Source: an uncultured Clostridia bacterium (GTDB lineage Bacteria; Bacillota; Clostridia; Christensenellales; Aristaeellaceae). Taken from it: 23,076 nucleotides of DNA. The position numbers were made by a program, and so were the translations under genes. The stretch covers positions 1-23,076 of the forward strand of contig CAJFUU010000344.1 in NCBI GenBank assembly GCA_904420265.1. Direction: 5' to 3'. A model generated the notes under the pieces. The model was not told the origin of the DNA, searched no databases, and was given only the letters and a program-made list of their open reading frames with translations. This document shows positions 6,763 to 14,233 of the stretch, piece after piece. Each line of letters starts with the position of its first letter. The stretch's first letter is position 1.

Positions 6763-7199
6763 GCGGGGCGCTGCTTGCTTTGCCTGGACATGGCGCAAGC
6801 GGGGACGCATTTTCGCGGGATAGATTTCCTGGCGCTTGCACGCCCGGCGCGGCGGGCGCAAAGCAGGCAGGGTTGTTTTCCGCAGGAGAAGGCGTCTTGT
6901 GGCAATCCGCGCCCGGCGCGATGAGCGCGGCGCAAGTCCGTCGCGCTTTTCCGATGGAAAAAACCGATCCTGGATTCAAATTCCCGCCCGGCGGCAGAGG
7001 CGGCCGGGCGGGGAACGCATGCGGCGGAGGGGCCACGCACAGTGCGGGCCGCTGCGCCGTTTGTTTATAATTTCTTGAAAATTTTCCTGTATGCTCAAGC
7101 GTGTCCGTCTGCTCTGGCGGCGCCGCTCGGGGCTGATTCGGCTGCGGAGGGGCCAGGGCCGAACCCGGCGGACAAAAGCGCCGCCGCGGATATTTTGAA
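6763..7199. other. 437-bp intergenic region with GC-rich inverted repeats
   Basis: No gene could be supported. Two clear inverted repeats are present: CGCCCG/CGGGCG at 6841-6858, extended outward by TTG and CAA, and CCCGCCCGG/CCGGGCGGG at 6983-7012. Neither is followed by a good T-run. A 12-bp direct repeat GCGGAGGGGCCA occurs at 7024-7035 and 7144-7155. A perfect TATAAT at 7066-7071 in an AT-rich patch could be a -10 box, but no -35 box stands at the right distance. A 35-codon open frame at 7091-7198 is arginine-rich and resembles nothing I know. Confidence 0.5.
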
Positions 7200-7805
7200 A
7201 TGCTCGGCTATCTCGTGTTTACGGCGGGCAATTACGACGAGGCCGTGGAAAAGGCCGCCCACGCGCCGGACATTATCCTGCTGGATGTGAACATGCCGGA
7301 ACGGGACGGACTGAGCGTGTGCCGGGCCATTCGCGAATTTGTGCGCTGCCCGATTATCTTCCTCACCGCCCGCATTACCGACGCGGACAAGATTGAGGGC
7401 TTCGCCGCCGGCGGCGACGACTACGTGACCAAGCCCTTTTCGCTGGATGAGCTCAGCGCCCGCGTGGCCGCGCATCTGCGCCGCGAAGAGCGGCCCCGGC
7501 GCGAGGCGCGGGTGTATTTCGAAGGCGACGTGGCCGTGGACTATCTGGAAAAGGCCGTTTACGTGCGGGGCAAGCGCGTGCCCCTGGCGAAAAAGGAATT
7601 CGAAATTGTGGAACTGCTTTCGCAGAACCGCGGCCAGGTGTTTGACAAGGAACGCATTTACGAACGCGTATGGGGCTGGGACGGCGAAGGCTCCAGCAGC
7701 GTGGTGGCCGAACACATCAAGCGCATCCGGGCCAAGCTTTCGCAGGCCGGCGCGCAGGGGCAGATTGAGACCGTCTGGGGAGTGGGCTATAAATGGGTAA
7801 AGTGA
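7200..7805 (+). CDS. OmpR-family response regulator lacking its receiver N-terminus
   Basis: From the first ATG the protein has 201 residues. It contains most of a receiver domain (phospho-acceptor aspartate D29 in ILLDVNMP, threonine in FLTAR, lysine in TKPF) followed by a complete winged-helix DNA-binding domain ending in VWGVGYKWVK. In the family the acceptor aspartate is usually near residue 51-55, so about 23-25 residues are missing. These should hold the first strand and the acidic pair that binds magnesium. In-frame codons continue upstream as RGYFE, which looks like the end of helix 1, but a TGA at 7134-7136 closes the frame and there is no start codon or Shine-Dalgarno site. The gene may be damaged, or regulated without phosphorylation. 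It overlaps the kinase gene by 13 bases. Confidence 0.75.
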   Translation: MLGYLVFTAGNYDEAVEKAAHAPDIILLDVNMPERDGLSVCRAIREFVRCPIIFLTARITDADKIEGFAAGGDDYVTKPFSLDELSARVAAHLRREERPRREARVYFEGDVAVDYLEKAVYVRGKRVPLAKKEFEIVELLSQNRGQVFDKERIYERVWGWDGEGSSSVVAEHIKRIRAKLSQAGAQGQIETVWGVGYKWVK

Positions 7806-9016
7806 AGGCGCGCAAGCGGCGGCTCAGGCGGCTGTCGCTGAAGTGGAGTTTTGTGCTGTATGAGATTATAAGCGTTTTGGTGGCGCTTTCGATTGTGCTG
7901 GCGCTTACGGCATTGTGCGCAAACCTGCAAAACAGGCTTTATGACAGTTGGGAACAGCGCTTTGGCGCGGATTATCGCAAGCCGGGACAGCTCGTCGTCG
8001 ATGGGGAAGTGGTGGCTGAACAAATTTACTATTCTTCCAGCCTGTTTGAACACGTTCCGGCGGAAGAACACGACCTCTACAATCTTTACGGCGCGGTTAC
8101 GCTGATTTCCTACCCGGTGGTGTTCATCATCTGCATGCTGATTGCCGGCATACTGTTTTACCGCCGCAAACTTAAGGCGCCTTTAAAGGCCGTGGAGCAG
8201 GCCGCCGGGCGCATTGCCCAAAACGACCTGGATTTTTCCATTGTCGCCCTGGAAAACGGCAACGAAATGGACCGGGCGCTGGGAGCCATGGAAAAAATGC
8301 GCGCGGCGCTGGCGAGTTCCAGCCGCGAAATGTGGCGCATGCTGGAGGAACGGCGGCAGATGCAGGCCGCCTTTTCCCACGATCTGCGCACGCCCCTGAC
8401 CATTTTGCGCGGGTACAGCGATTTTCTCAAAAAGTATTTCCCCGACCGCCTTACGCGCGAAAAAGTTGTGGAAACGCTTGAGGTGATGGACAGCCATATC
8501 GCCCGCCTGGAGCGCTACACCGCCACGATGGGCGAGGCGGCGCGGCTGGAAGAAGTGGCCGTTTCCCCGGCCCGGACGCCCATAAAGGCCCTGCGCGCGC
8601 AGATGGCTGCCGAAGGCGCGCTTGTGTGCGGAGGGCTGTCTTTTTCGCTGGAAAGCGGCGGCGAAGGCGATGCGGATGTGGACGCGGCCTTGATTTTGCG
8701 CGTGTTTGACAACCTTGTCTCCAATGCGGCGCGCTATGCGAAGACAAAGGTCACGGCCATTTTCCTGCGCCTGGGCGAAACGCTTTCGCTCACCGTGGAA
8801 GACGACGGCTCCGGTTTCTCGCCCGAGGGGCTGAAGCGGGCCGTGGAGCCCTATTTCCGCGACAAGGCCGACGCGCGGGACGGCGAACACTTCGGCCTCG
8901 GCCTTTATATCTGCCGCACGCTTGCCGAGCGCCACGGCGGGTCGCTTGTGGTGGGGAACACCCCCGAGGGCGGCGCGCGCGTGCGGGCGACGTTTAAATT
9001 TCTTCCGCTGCAATAG
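7793..9016 (+). CDS. Membrane sensor histidine kinase
   Basis: The kinase has 407 residues. A basic N-terminus precedes one membrane helix at about residues 20-45, an external segment of only about 55 residues, and a second helix at about 101-123. A HAMP-like linker follows, then the HisKA domain with H196 in FSHDLRTPLTIL, and the ATP-binding domain with the N box (DNLVSNAARYA), G1 (EDDGSGFS), F box (PYFRDK) and G2 (FGLGLYICR). All catalytic motifs appear intact, unlike its partner regulator. The short external loop is typical of sensors that detect signals in or near the membrane, and the ABC genes downstream suggest a link to envelope stress or antimicrobial peptides; both points are inference. 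The start overlaps the regulator's 3' end, so the two are translationally coupled. Confidence 0.93.
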   Translation: MGKVKARKRRLRRLSLKWSFVLYEIISVLVALSIVLALTALCANLQNRLYDSWEQRFGADYRKPGQLVVDGEVVAEQIYYSSSLFEHVPAEEHDLYNLYGAVTLISYPVVFIICMLIAGILFYRRKLKAPLKAVEQAAGRIAQNDLDFSIVALENGNEMDRALGAMEKMRAALASSSREMWRMLEERRQMQAAFSHDLRTPLTILRGYSDFLKKYFPDRLTREKVVETLEVMDSHIARLERYTATMGEAARLEEVAVSPARTPIKALRAQMAAEGALVCGGLSFSLESGGEGDADVDAALILRVFDNLVSNAARYAKTKVTAIFLRLGETLSLTVEDDGSGFSPEGLKRAVEPYFRDKADARDGEHFGLGLYICRTLAERHGGSLVVGNTPEGGARVRATFKFLPLQ

Positions 9017-9316
9017 ATAAAAAGTTTAGAATCTGGCGCTATGCTTTTTCCGTCAGGGAAAGAGACGGCAAGCGGGCCCGGAGGCGCAAAGCGCCGGAAA
9101 AGGGCAAGACGGCCCGGCGGGTCGAGACGCCGCATGGTTTTGCTGTGGGAAGACCGCAGCAAAGGGCGGGAACGTGCCGCGGTTTTGGCGCGGCGGCCGG
9201 ATGTCGATTTGACGCCGGGAAATGCCCCGGCCGGCGTGCGAGACATGCCGGCAACGCCTTTGCGGTTGTTGCCGGAGCTGCAACCTTGTCCCGCAGACGC
9301 AGGCTAGGCAGCCGTG
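9017..9316. other. 300-bp intergenic lead-in to the 133-bp repeat array
   Basis: I see no supportable gene. An 88-codon plus-strand open frame at 9041-9307 has no Shine-Dalgarno site and no recognisable motif. The stretch holds a GGCGC-AAA-GCGCC hairpin near 9085-9097 and a 7-bp stem TTTGCTG/CAGCAAA at 9139-9163. No terminator with a T-run follows the kinase gene. Confidence 0.45.
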
Positions 9317-10031
9317 CGCACGCAAAAGACCGCCTGAAGCGCTAAGCGGCAGACCGGTTTGCAAGCAAGCCCCTCGCGGTGGCGAAAAGCATTCCGAGGT
9401 CAAGCCCCGAGGCGGGAAGGCCAAACGCACAGGTACGGCCGGACGGCGCACGCAAAAGACCGCCCGAAGCGCTAAGCGGCGGCAGACCGATTTGCAGGCA
9501 AGCCCCGCGCGGTCGCGGAAAGTGTTCTGAGGCCAAGTCGCGAGGCGGGAAGGCCAAACGCACAGGTACGGCCGAATGGCGAACGCGGAAAGATCGCCCG
9601 AAGCGCTAAGTGGCATCAGGCCGGTTTGCAAGCAAGCCCCGCCTGGCCGCGGAAAGCGTTCCGAGGCCAGTCGCAAGGCGGGAAGGCCAAACGCACAGGT
9701 ACGGCCGAATGGCGAACGCGGAAAGACCGCCCGAAGCGCTGAACGGCGGCAGGCCGGTTTGCAGGCAAACCCCGCGCGGTCGCCAAAAGCGTTCTGAGGC
9801 CAGTCGCAAGGCGAAAAGGGCGAACGCACAGGTACGGCCGGACGGCGAACGCGGAAAGATCGCCCGAAGCGCTAAGCGGCATCAGGCCGGTTTGCAGGCA
9901 AGCCCCGCGCGGTTGCGAAAAGTGTTCCAAGGCCAGTCGCAAGGCGGGAAGGCCAGTCGCAAGGCGGGAAGGCCAGTCGCGAGGCAGGAAGGCAAGACGC
10001 GAGGCGGGAAAGCCGAACGCACGGACGCGGT
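9317..10031 (+). repeat. Five-copy 133-bp tandem repeat with a short internal expansion
   Basis: Units begin near 9317, 9447, 9580, 9713 and 9846; equivalent positions are 130, 133, 133 and 133 bases apart. Each carries GCCCGAAGCGCTAAGCGGC, GGTTTGCAGGCAAGCCCC, GGCGGGAAGGCCAAACGCAC and AGGTACGGCC in the same order. In the last unit the stretch GGCCAGTCGCAAGGCGGGAA is repeated about four times at 9931-10010 with growing divergence. As 133 is not a multiple of three, open frames crossing the array change frame from unit to unit, which argues against coding. It lies between the kinase gene and the ABC ATPase gene. Confidence 0.9.
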
Positions 10032-10103
10032 TTGACGGGCAAATCGAAAAGCGCGTTTTGCCACACTGTTTTGCTGCTTCTCCCTGACGGGGAGGTATTT
10101 TTT

Positions 10104-10979
10104 ATGGAAAATTGCATTGAACTGCGCGGCCTGACGCGGAAATTTGGCAACAAAACGGCGCTGGACGGCCTGACGCTGCGCATGGAGGGCGGCGCGTTCG
10201 CCCTGTTGGGGCGCGCGGGCGCGGGCAAATCAACGCTTTTGCGCATACTGGCCACGCTGCTCAAGGCGGATGCCGGCGAGGCGTGCGTGTGCGGCGTACC
10301 GCTGGAAAAGGCCGGCGCAGTGCGCGCGATTACCGGCTATCTGTCCGAAAATTTCAATATGTACGGCAATATGCGCGTGCGCGAAGCGATGGACTATCTG
10401 GGCGCACTTTCGGGGCTGGACGCGCTCACGCGCCGGGCGCGCACCGGACAGCTTTTGGAATTGGCCAACCTGGAAAAAGAGGCGGACACGCGCGTGCGCA
10501 AACTTTCGCCCGGCATGCTGCGCCGCCTGGGCGTGGCGCAGGCGCTGATGCACGACCCGCGCGTACTGCTTGTGGACGAGCCCGCCGCCGGGCTGGATGT
10601 GGACGAACGGGCCTGCATGCGCGGCTTGCTGGCCGAGGCCGCGACCGATCGCCTGGTGGTGATTGCCGCCGAAGCGGCGCGCGATGTGGAAGGGCTTTGC
10701 CCGCGCGTGGCCGTGCTTGAAGAGGGCAAACTTCGCGCCCAGGGCACGGCGGCGGAACTGATTCGGCGCGCGCAGGGCAAGGTGTTTTTGGCGGCGTTGC
10801 CCGAGGGCGCGTTGGCGGAATTCAAACGGCGCTTTCGCGTGGTCAGCGTCGTGGAACACGGAGAGCGGCGGGTGGCGCGCTTTGTCGATCCCACGGGCGC
10901 GCCCGGGCTGGGAAGGCCAGACAGGCCGTGCCTTGCGGACGCCTGTCTGCTGTGCCTGGAAGGAGGCGGGGAAGGATGA
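10104..10979 (+). CDS. ABC transporter ATP-binding subunit with altered Q- and H-loops
   Basis: This 291-residue nucleotide-binding subunit has Walker A GRAGAGKST (G36-T44), signature LSPGM, Walker B VLLVDEP with D158 and E159, and the D-loop AAGLD. It belongs to the type paired with ABC-2-like membrane subunits, with a C-terminal extension after about residue 225. Two functional residues differ from the norm. The Q-loop position is E82 (YLSENF), and the H-loop histidine, usually in an STH motif, is E190 (IAAEAARDVE). Replacement of the H-loop histidine normally cripples ATP hydrolysis. The start at 10104 was chosen for the GGGGAGG nine bases ahead. Its stop overlaps the next gene's start as ATGA. 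The sensor kinase gene upstream suggests that the two-component system controls it. Confidence 0.9.
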   Translation: MENCIELRGLTRKFGNKTALDGLTLRMEGGAFALLGRAGAGKSTLLRILATLLKADAGEACVCGVPLEKAGAVRAITGYLSENFNMYGNMRVREAMDYLGALSGLDALTRRARTGQLLELANLEKEADTRVRKLSPGMLRRLGVAQALMHDPRVLLVDEPAAGLDVDERACMRGLLAEAATDRLVVIAAEAARDVEGLCPRVAVLEEGKLRAQGTAAELIRRAQGKVFLAALPEGALAEFKRRFRVVSVVEHGERRVARFVDPTGAPGLGRPDRPCLADACLLCLEGGGEG

Positions 10980-11797
10980 GCCTGTGCTGGATGGAGTTTC
11001 AGCGGGTGTGCCGGTCGGCAACGTATATCGTCGCGGTGACGGCGCTGGTGCTTTTCGCCTACTTCCAGAATGTGTTGCCGCCGCCGGCGTTGGTCGTTCC
11101 TCCGGGGGCGGAAGCAAGCGACGGCTTGGCCGCGCATACCGTTTCAGAGGAGGAATATGCCCTTGTGCGCGATGTGGACCGCTTTTCCGGCGCGCATGCG
11201 CGGCTGTTTTGCAGTCGCCTGGGGCCGGTGTTGGCGCTGGTGAGCGCCTTGCCGGCAGCGGAACTGTTCATGCGCGACCGGCGTGGTGTGCGCGCGGCGG
11301 TATACGCGCGGGAGGCCTCCTCCTGGAAACTGGCCGGCTGCCGCTGCGCCGCGCTTTCCGCGGCGATGCTTTTGCCGGTGATGGTGATGGCGGCGACGCT
11401 TACCTGCGTATCGGCCACGGACTACGGGCTGGGCAACGTGGATTTGCTGGCTTATTTCAAGTATACGTTGCTCTGGCTTTTGCCAACGGTTTTGCTCAGC
11501 GTAGGCGCGGGCGCGTTGGGCGCGGCTTTGAGCGGTCTGCCGCTGGGCGTGGCGGCGATGTTCTTCTGGGGTTGGGCGGCGCGTTCTGCGCCCGCATTTT
11601 GCTATGGCTCGCTCTTTTCGCCACGGCATGAGGCGCTGGGGCGGACGGAAGCGTTCCTGCAGGGGGCGGCGGAACTGGCGCGCGGACGGATTGCCGCCGC
11701 GCTGTTGGGCCTCGCGCTTATAGCGCTGACGGTACTGGCCGTGGAGTGGAAGAGAAAAAGCGTATACGCCTTGCGCGTCGGAAGCCGCACGGCCTGA
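10976..11797 (+). CDS. ABC-2-type transporter membrane subunit 1
   Basis: The protein has 273 residues and about six hydrophobic segments, near residues 14-34, 82-99, 118-145, 160-180, 182-205 and 235-257. The N-terminus (MEFQRVCRSATYIV followed by LFAYFQ) matches a Clostridia family of permeases encoded beside this type of ATPase, usually with a second permease gene after it. AAGGAGG lies nine bases ahead of the ATG, and the start overlaps the ATPase stop codon, so the subunits are coupled. Substrate unknown; export of a peptide or envelope-active compound is possible. An in-frame ATG at 10928 lies inside the ATPase gene and is less likely. Confidence 0.85.
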   Translation: MSLCWMEFQRVCRSATYIVAVTALVLFAYFQNVLPPPALVVPPGAEASDGLAAHTVSEEEYALVRDVDRFSGAHARLFCSRLGPVLALVSALPAAELFMRDRRGVRAAVYAREASSWKLAGCRCAALSAAMLLPVMVMAATLTCVSATDYGLGNVDLLAYFKYTLLWLLPTVLLSVGAGALGAALSGLPLGVAAMFFWGWAARSAPAFCYGSLFSPRHEALGRTEAFLQGAAELARGRIAAALLGLALIALTVLAVEWKRKSVYALRVGSRTA

Positions 11798-11825
11798 CGC
11801 GCGGCGATGAAAAAATACTGCGTTA

Positions 11826-13010
11826 TACGGCTGGAAACGAAGCCCTCCGGAAACGCCTGAGCGGCGGGGCGACGAAAGGCGGTGTGTTTTGTACAATGTT
11901 GAGGGCGCGGCCTTGTTCTGCGAGAGAATGATGTGGGAAAGAAGGGCTTGCGGGACAGCGGCGGCTGCGGATGGGGAAGCGCTGCGCCTCCGCGCAATGG
12001 AGGCATGTTCCCCGCCGACACTGCAATATCGGCGAGGAAAGCTGCTCCTGCGCAATGGGGCATGGTCAAGGTCGTGAAGAACATTGCTCTGACCGCCGCG
12101 CCCTGCGCAATAAGGCCGCAGGCGGCCGGATTTGGACAAAAAGCCTTGGAAACGCCCAAGCAGCGGGGCAGAGTGTGGAGCCCCGCGAGATGTTGTCCAG
12201 CCTGTTCTATGTTCTGCGAAGAAATGATGTGGGAAAGAAGGGCTTGCGGGACAGCGGCGGCTGCGGATGGGGAAGCGCTGCGCTTCTGCGCAATGAGGAA
12301 CATGGTGTGCGCGCCGCCGTGGCGTTAAAGCCGTTCTGGCCGCGTCCCCGTAATGGGGGCATGGAACTGCACTCTTTCGCATTCCGTCAAATACGGAAGC
12401 TGCGCCTCCGCGCAATGGGGGCTGGCAATCTCTCCTCTCCTGCACGAGCGGGACGTTGCGCCCCTGCGCAATGAGGCATGGCCGATGCCTTTGAAATATG
12501 GCATCAGGATTCGAGTTGTGTCCCCGCGCAATAGAGGCATGCTCCCTGCCGACACTGCAACATCGGCGAGGAAAGCTGCGCTCCTGCGCAATGGGGCATG
12601 GCCGAGGTCGTGAAGAACATTGCTCTGACCGCCGCGCCCCGCGCAATAAGACCGCGCGAGGCCGGACTTGGACGAAAAGCTTCGGAAACGCCGAAGCGGG
12701 AATGTGAAAGGCGGTGTGTGCCGCGCAATGTTGAGGGCGCAGCCTGTCCTGATGAGGAAGTGATTCGAGGAAGAAGGGCCCACAGTGGCGACGGCGAATT
12801 GGGAAGCGCCGCACCCCGCGCAATAAGACCGCGCGAGGCCGGACTCGGACAAAAAACTTCGGAAACGCCGAAGCGGGAAGGTGAAAGACGGTGCATGCCG
12901 CGCAATGTAGAGAGGCGGCCTGTACTGCGAGGGAATGATTCGGGAAAGAAGAACTTGGGGGACGGCGGCTGTGAAGGGAAAAACGCGGCCCCCGCGCGAT
13001 GTTGAGGGCG
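11826..13010 (+). repeat. Repeat block built on GCGCAAT-loop hairpins and longer duplications
   Basis: Twelve exact GCGCAAT heptamers occur between 11992 and 12906 (starts 11992, 12050, 12105, 12288, 12410, 12466, 12526, 12586, 12641, 12723, 12818, 12900). Several sit in the loop of a small hairpin with changing stem bases, for example CCTCC/GGAGG at 11987-12003. Longer copies overlie this: 61 bp are identical at 11927-11987 and 12223-12283, and about 175 bp are nearly identical from 11991 and from 12525. A GGAAACGCC hairpin (CTTCGG-AAACG-CCGAAG in the best copies) recurs near 11840, 12149, 12683 and 12863. Large minus-strand open frames here have no family features. The rest of the gap (13011-13171) shows nothing further. 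Confidence 0.85.
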
Positions 13011-13171
13011 CGGATGCATCGGCGGGGAAAACAATTCGGGAACGGGAAGGCGATGGGACGGCAGATGCGGGAATGAAAACATGAATACTGCGCCCCGGCG
13101 AAAGAGCGTTATGAAATCTGCGCGTTCTCCTGGCGCTGAAAACGGGAAAAGAGAAAAGGACGGCCCGACCC

Positions 13172-13403
13172 ATGCGCCGCGAAAGCGGCGTTGCAGAGCG
13201 CGGCCAAGGCCTCGGGTGCAAAGATTTTCCTGGCAACCGGGTAAACAGGCGCAAAAAAACAATTTACGGCGCGCCGCGTCGGAAGCGCCTGCAGCCCGCG
13301 GCCGTCTATATCCATGGCAGATTTCTTGCCTTGCAGGCCTTTTCACTGCGCCGCCAGCCTGCTGGCTTTGTCAATATCCCGATGCGCCGCGAAAGCGGCG
13401 TTG
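13172..13403. repeat. Structured repeat element, copy 2, bounded by identical 22-bp hairpins
   Basis: Both ends carry the same 22-bp sequence (13172-13193 and 13382-13403), which folds as CGCCGC, loop GAAA, GCGGCG. The interior shares landmarks with the element at 4820-5063: CAGAGCGC begins 22 bases after the element start in both, CTTGCAGGC (13330) lies 36 bases before CTTTGTCAA (13366) in both, and CTTTGTCAA lies 16 bases before the right hairpin in both. The boundary hairpin sequences differ between the two elements, while each element's own pair is identical. Copy 2 is 12 bases shorter. It ends 50 bases before the second permease gene. Confidence 0.8.
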
Positions 13404-13453
13404 GGGAAAGGTTTGCCGGTATTTCAAGTAAGAAACAAAGAGGGAGGAAAAGT

Positions 13454-14068
13454 ATGGCTTATGTATTGGAGGCCGTGCGCCTCGACCTGCGGCGGAACGC
13501 TTTGTGGAGGGCGCTGGCCGCGCTGATGATCTTTCTGCTTGCGTCGCTTGTCTGCATTCTGGCGCGCCCGGATGGACGGGAGGCAGCCTGGACGCTGGAG
13601 AGCGCTCCGGCAATTGCCGGCGTAGTCGCTCTGTGCGCCCTGTTTTCCCCGGAACAGGAGCGCGGCGTGCGCGAGTCCGTCGCCGCGCGCGGCCTGCCGG
13701 TGACGGCGGTGTGGGCCGTGCGGGCCCTCTGGCTGCTGGCGGCGGTGTGGGTGGGGGCGTTTGCCTGCGCGCTGCTCCTGGACGCCGCCGGCGGCGCGCC
13801 GGGCGAACAGCTCTGCCTGCGCTGCTTTGCCAATGCGGCCTTTCTGGGCGGTTTTGCCGCCCTGTGCTCCGCGCTTTCGGGCAGCGCCTTTTTTGCCGCG
13901 GCCCTGTCCGCGCTTTGGCTCGCGCTCGACTGGTGCGGCGTGATGCCGTCTGGCCTTACGCTGTTTGGCGACGCGCTCGGCCTGCCGGGCAACAAACTGA
14001 CGCTTTGCCTTGCCGGCCTTGCCATGCTCGCCCTGGCGCTGCCTGTGCGCGCCCGCCGTGAAATTTGA
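13454..14068 (+). CDS. Probable second ABC membrane subunit
   Basis: The protein has 204 residues and about six hydrophobic segments, with charged LDLRRNALWR near the start as in small ABC-2-like permeases. A conserved-looking loop SPEQERGVRESVAARGLP follows the second membrane segment; similar loops with RGxxE-type sequence occur in related permeases. GGGAGG lies nine bases before the ATG. It stands 1.66 kb from the first permease gene with only repeats between, and a terminator follows it, so it is probably the last member of the two-component/ABC module. I infer the partnership from position and topology; there is no diagnostic motif. Confidence 0.7.
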   Translation: MAYVLEAVRLDLRRNALWRALAALMIFLLASLVCILARPDGREAAWTLESAPAIAGVVALCALFSPEQERGVRESVAARGLPVTAVWAVRALWLLAAVWVGAFACALLLDAAGGAPGEQLCLRCFANAAFLGGFAALCSALSGSAFFAAALSALWLALDWCGVMPSGLTLFGDALGLPGNKLTLCLAGLAMLALALPVRARREI

Positions 14069-14089
14069 AGAAATTCCGCAAACGACGCT

Positions 14090-14119
14090 GACGCTCCTCC
14101 CCGGGAGCGTCTCTTTTTT
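14090..14119 (+). terminator. Rho-independent terminator after the second permease
   Basis: GACGCTCC at 14090-14097 pairs with GGAGCGTC at 14104-14111 across a 6-base loop and is followed by a T-rich tail with six consecutive Ts. It begins 21 bases after the permease stop and isolates the accessory module from the dcw cluster. Confidence 0.85.
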
Positions 14120-14158
14120 GTCCGAATTCTGTCGAATTTTGAAAAAAGTATGAAATCG

Positions 14159-14202
14159 GTGGCAAATAGTGGCGAGTTATCCCGTTTTGTGGTAGAATGT
14201 GG
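14159..14202 (+). promoter_or_regulatory. Candidate MraZ operator: phased GTGG boxes around the mraZ promoter
   Basis: GTGG occurs at 14159, 14169, 14189 and 14199, all in 10-bp register with one turn skipped at 14179. Published MraZ sites are direct repeats with a 10-bp period and a TGGG or GTG core. A -10 box TAGAAT (14193-14198) is enclosed by the last two boxes; the best -35 candidate at 17-bp spacing is a poor TGGCGA at 14170-14175, inside the second box. Binding here would occlude the promoter, so autoregulation of the dcw cluster is likely. Confidence 0.65.
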
Positions 14203-14233
14203 GAGAGTAGATGGCTGAGAGGGGGGTGAAACC

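Noticed and set aside
7091..7198. A 35-codon frame ending one base before the response regulator start
   Set aside because: Arginine-rich and without a Shine-Dalgarno site; kept only as a possible remnant of the lost receiver N-terminus.
9041..9307. An 88-codon plus-strand open frame after the kinase gene
   Set aside because: No ribosome binding site, arginine/proline-rich composition and no recognisable domain.
9317..10031. A repeat-containing protein encoded by the 133-bp array
   Set aside because: The unit length is not a multiple of three, so every frame shifts between units.
11144..12823. A 559-codon minus-strand open frame
   Set aside because: It runs antisense to the first permease and through the GCGCAAT repeat block; GC-rich DNA with few stop codons explains it.
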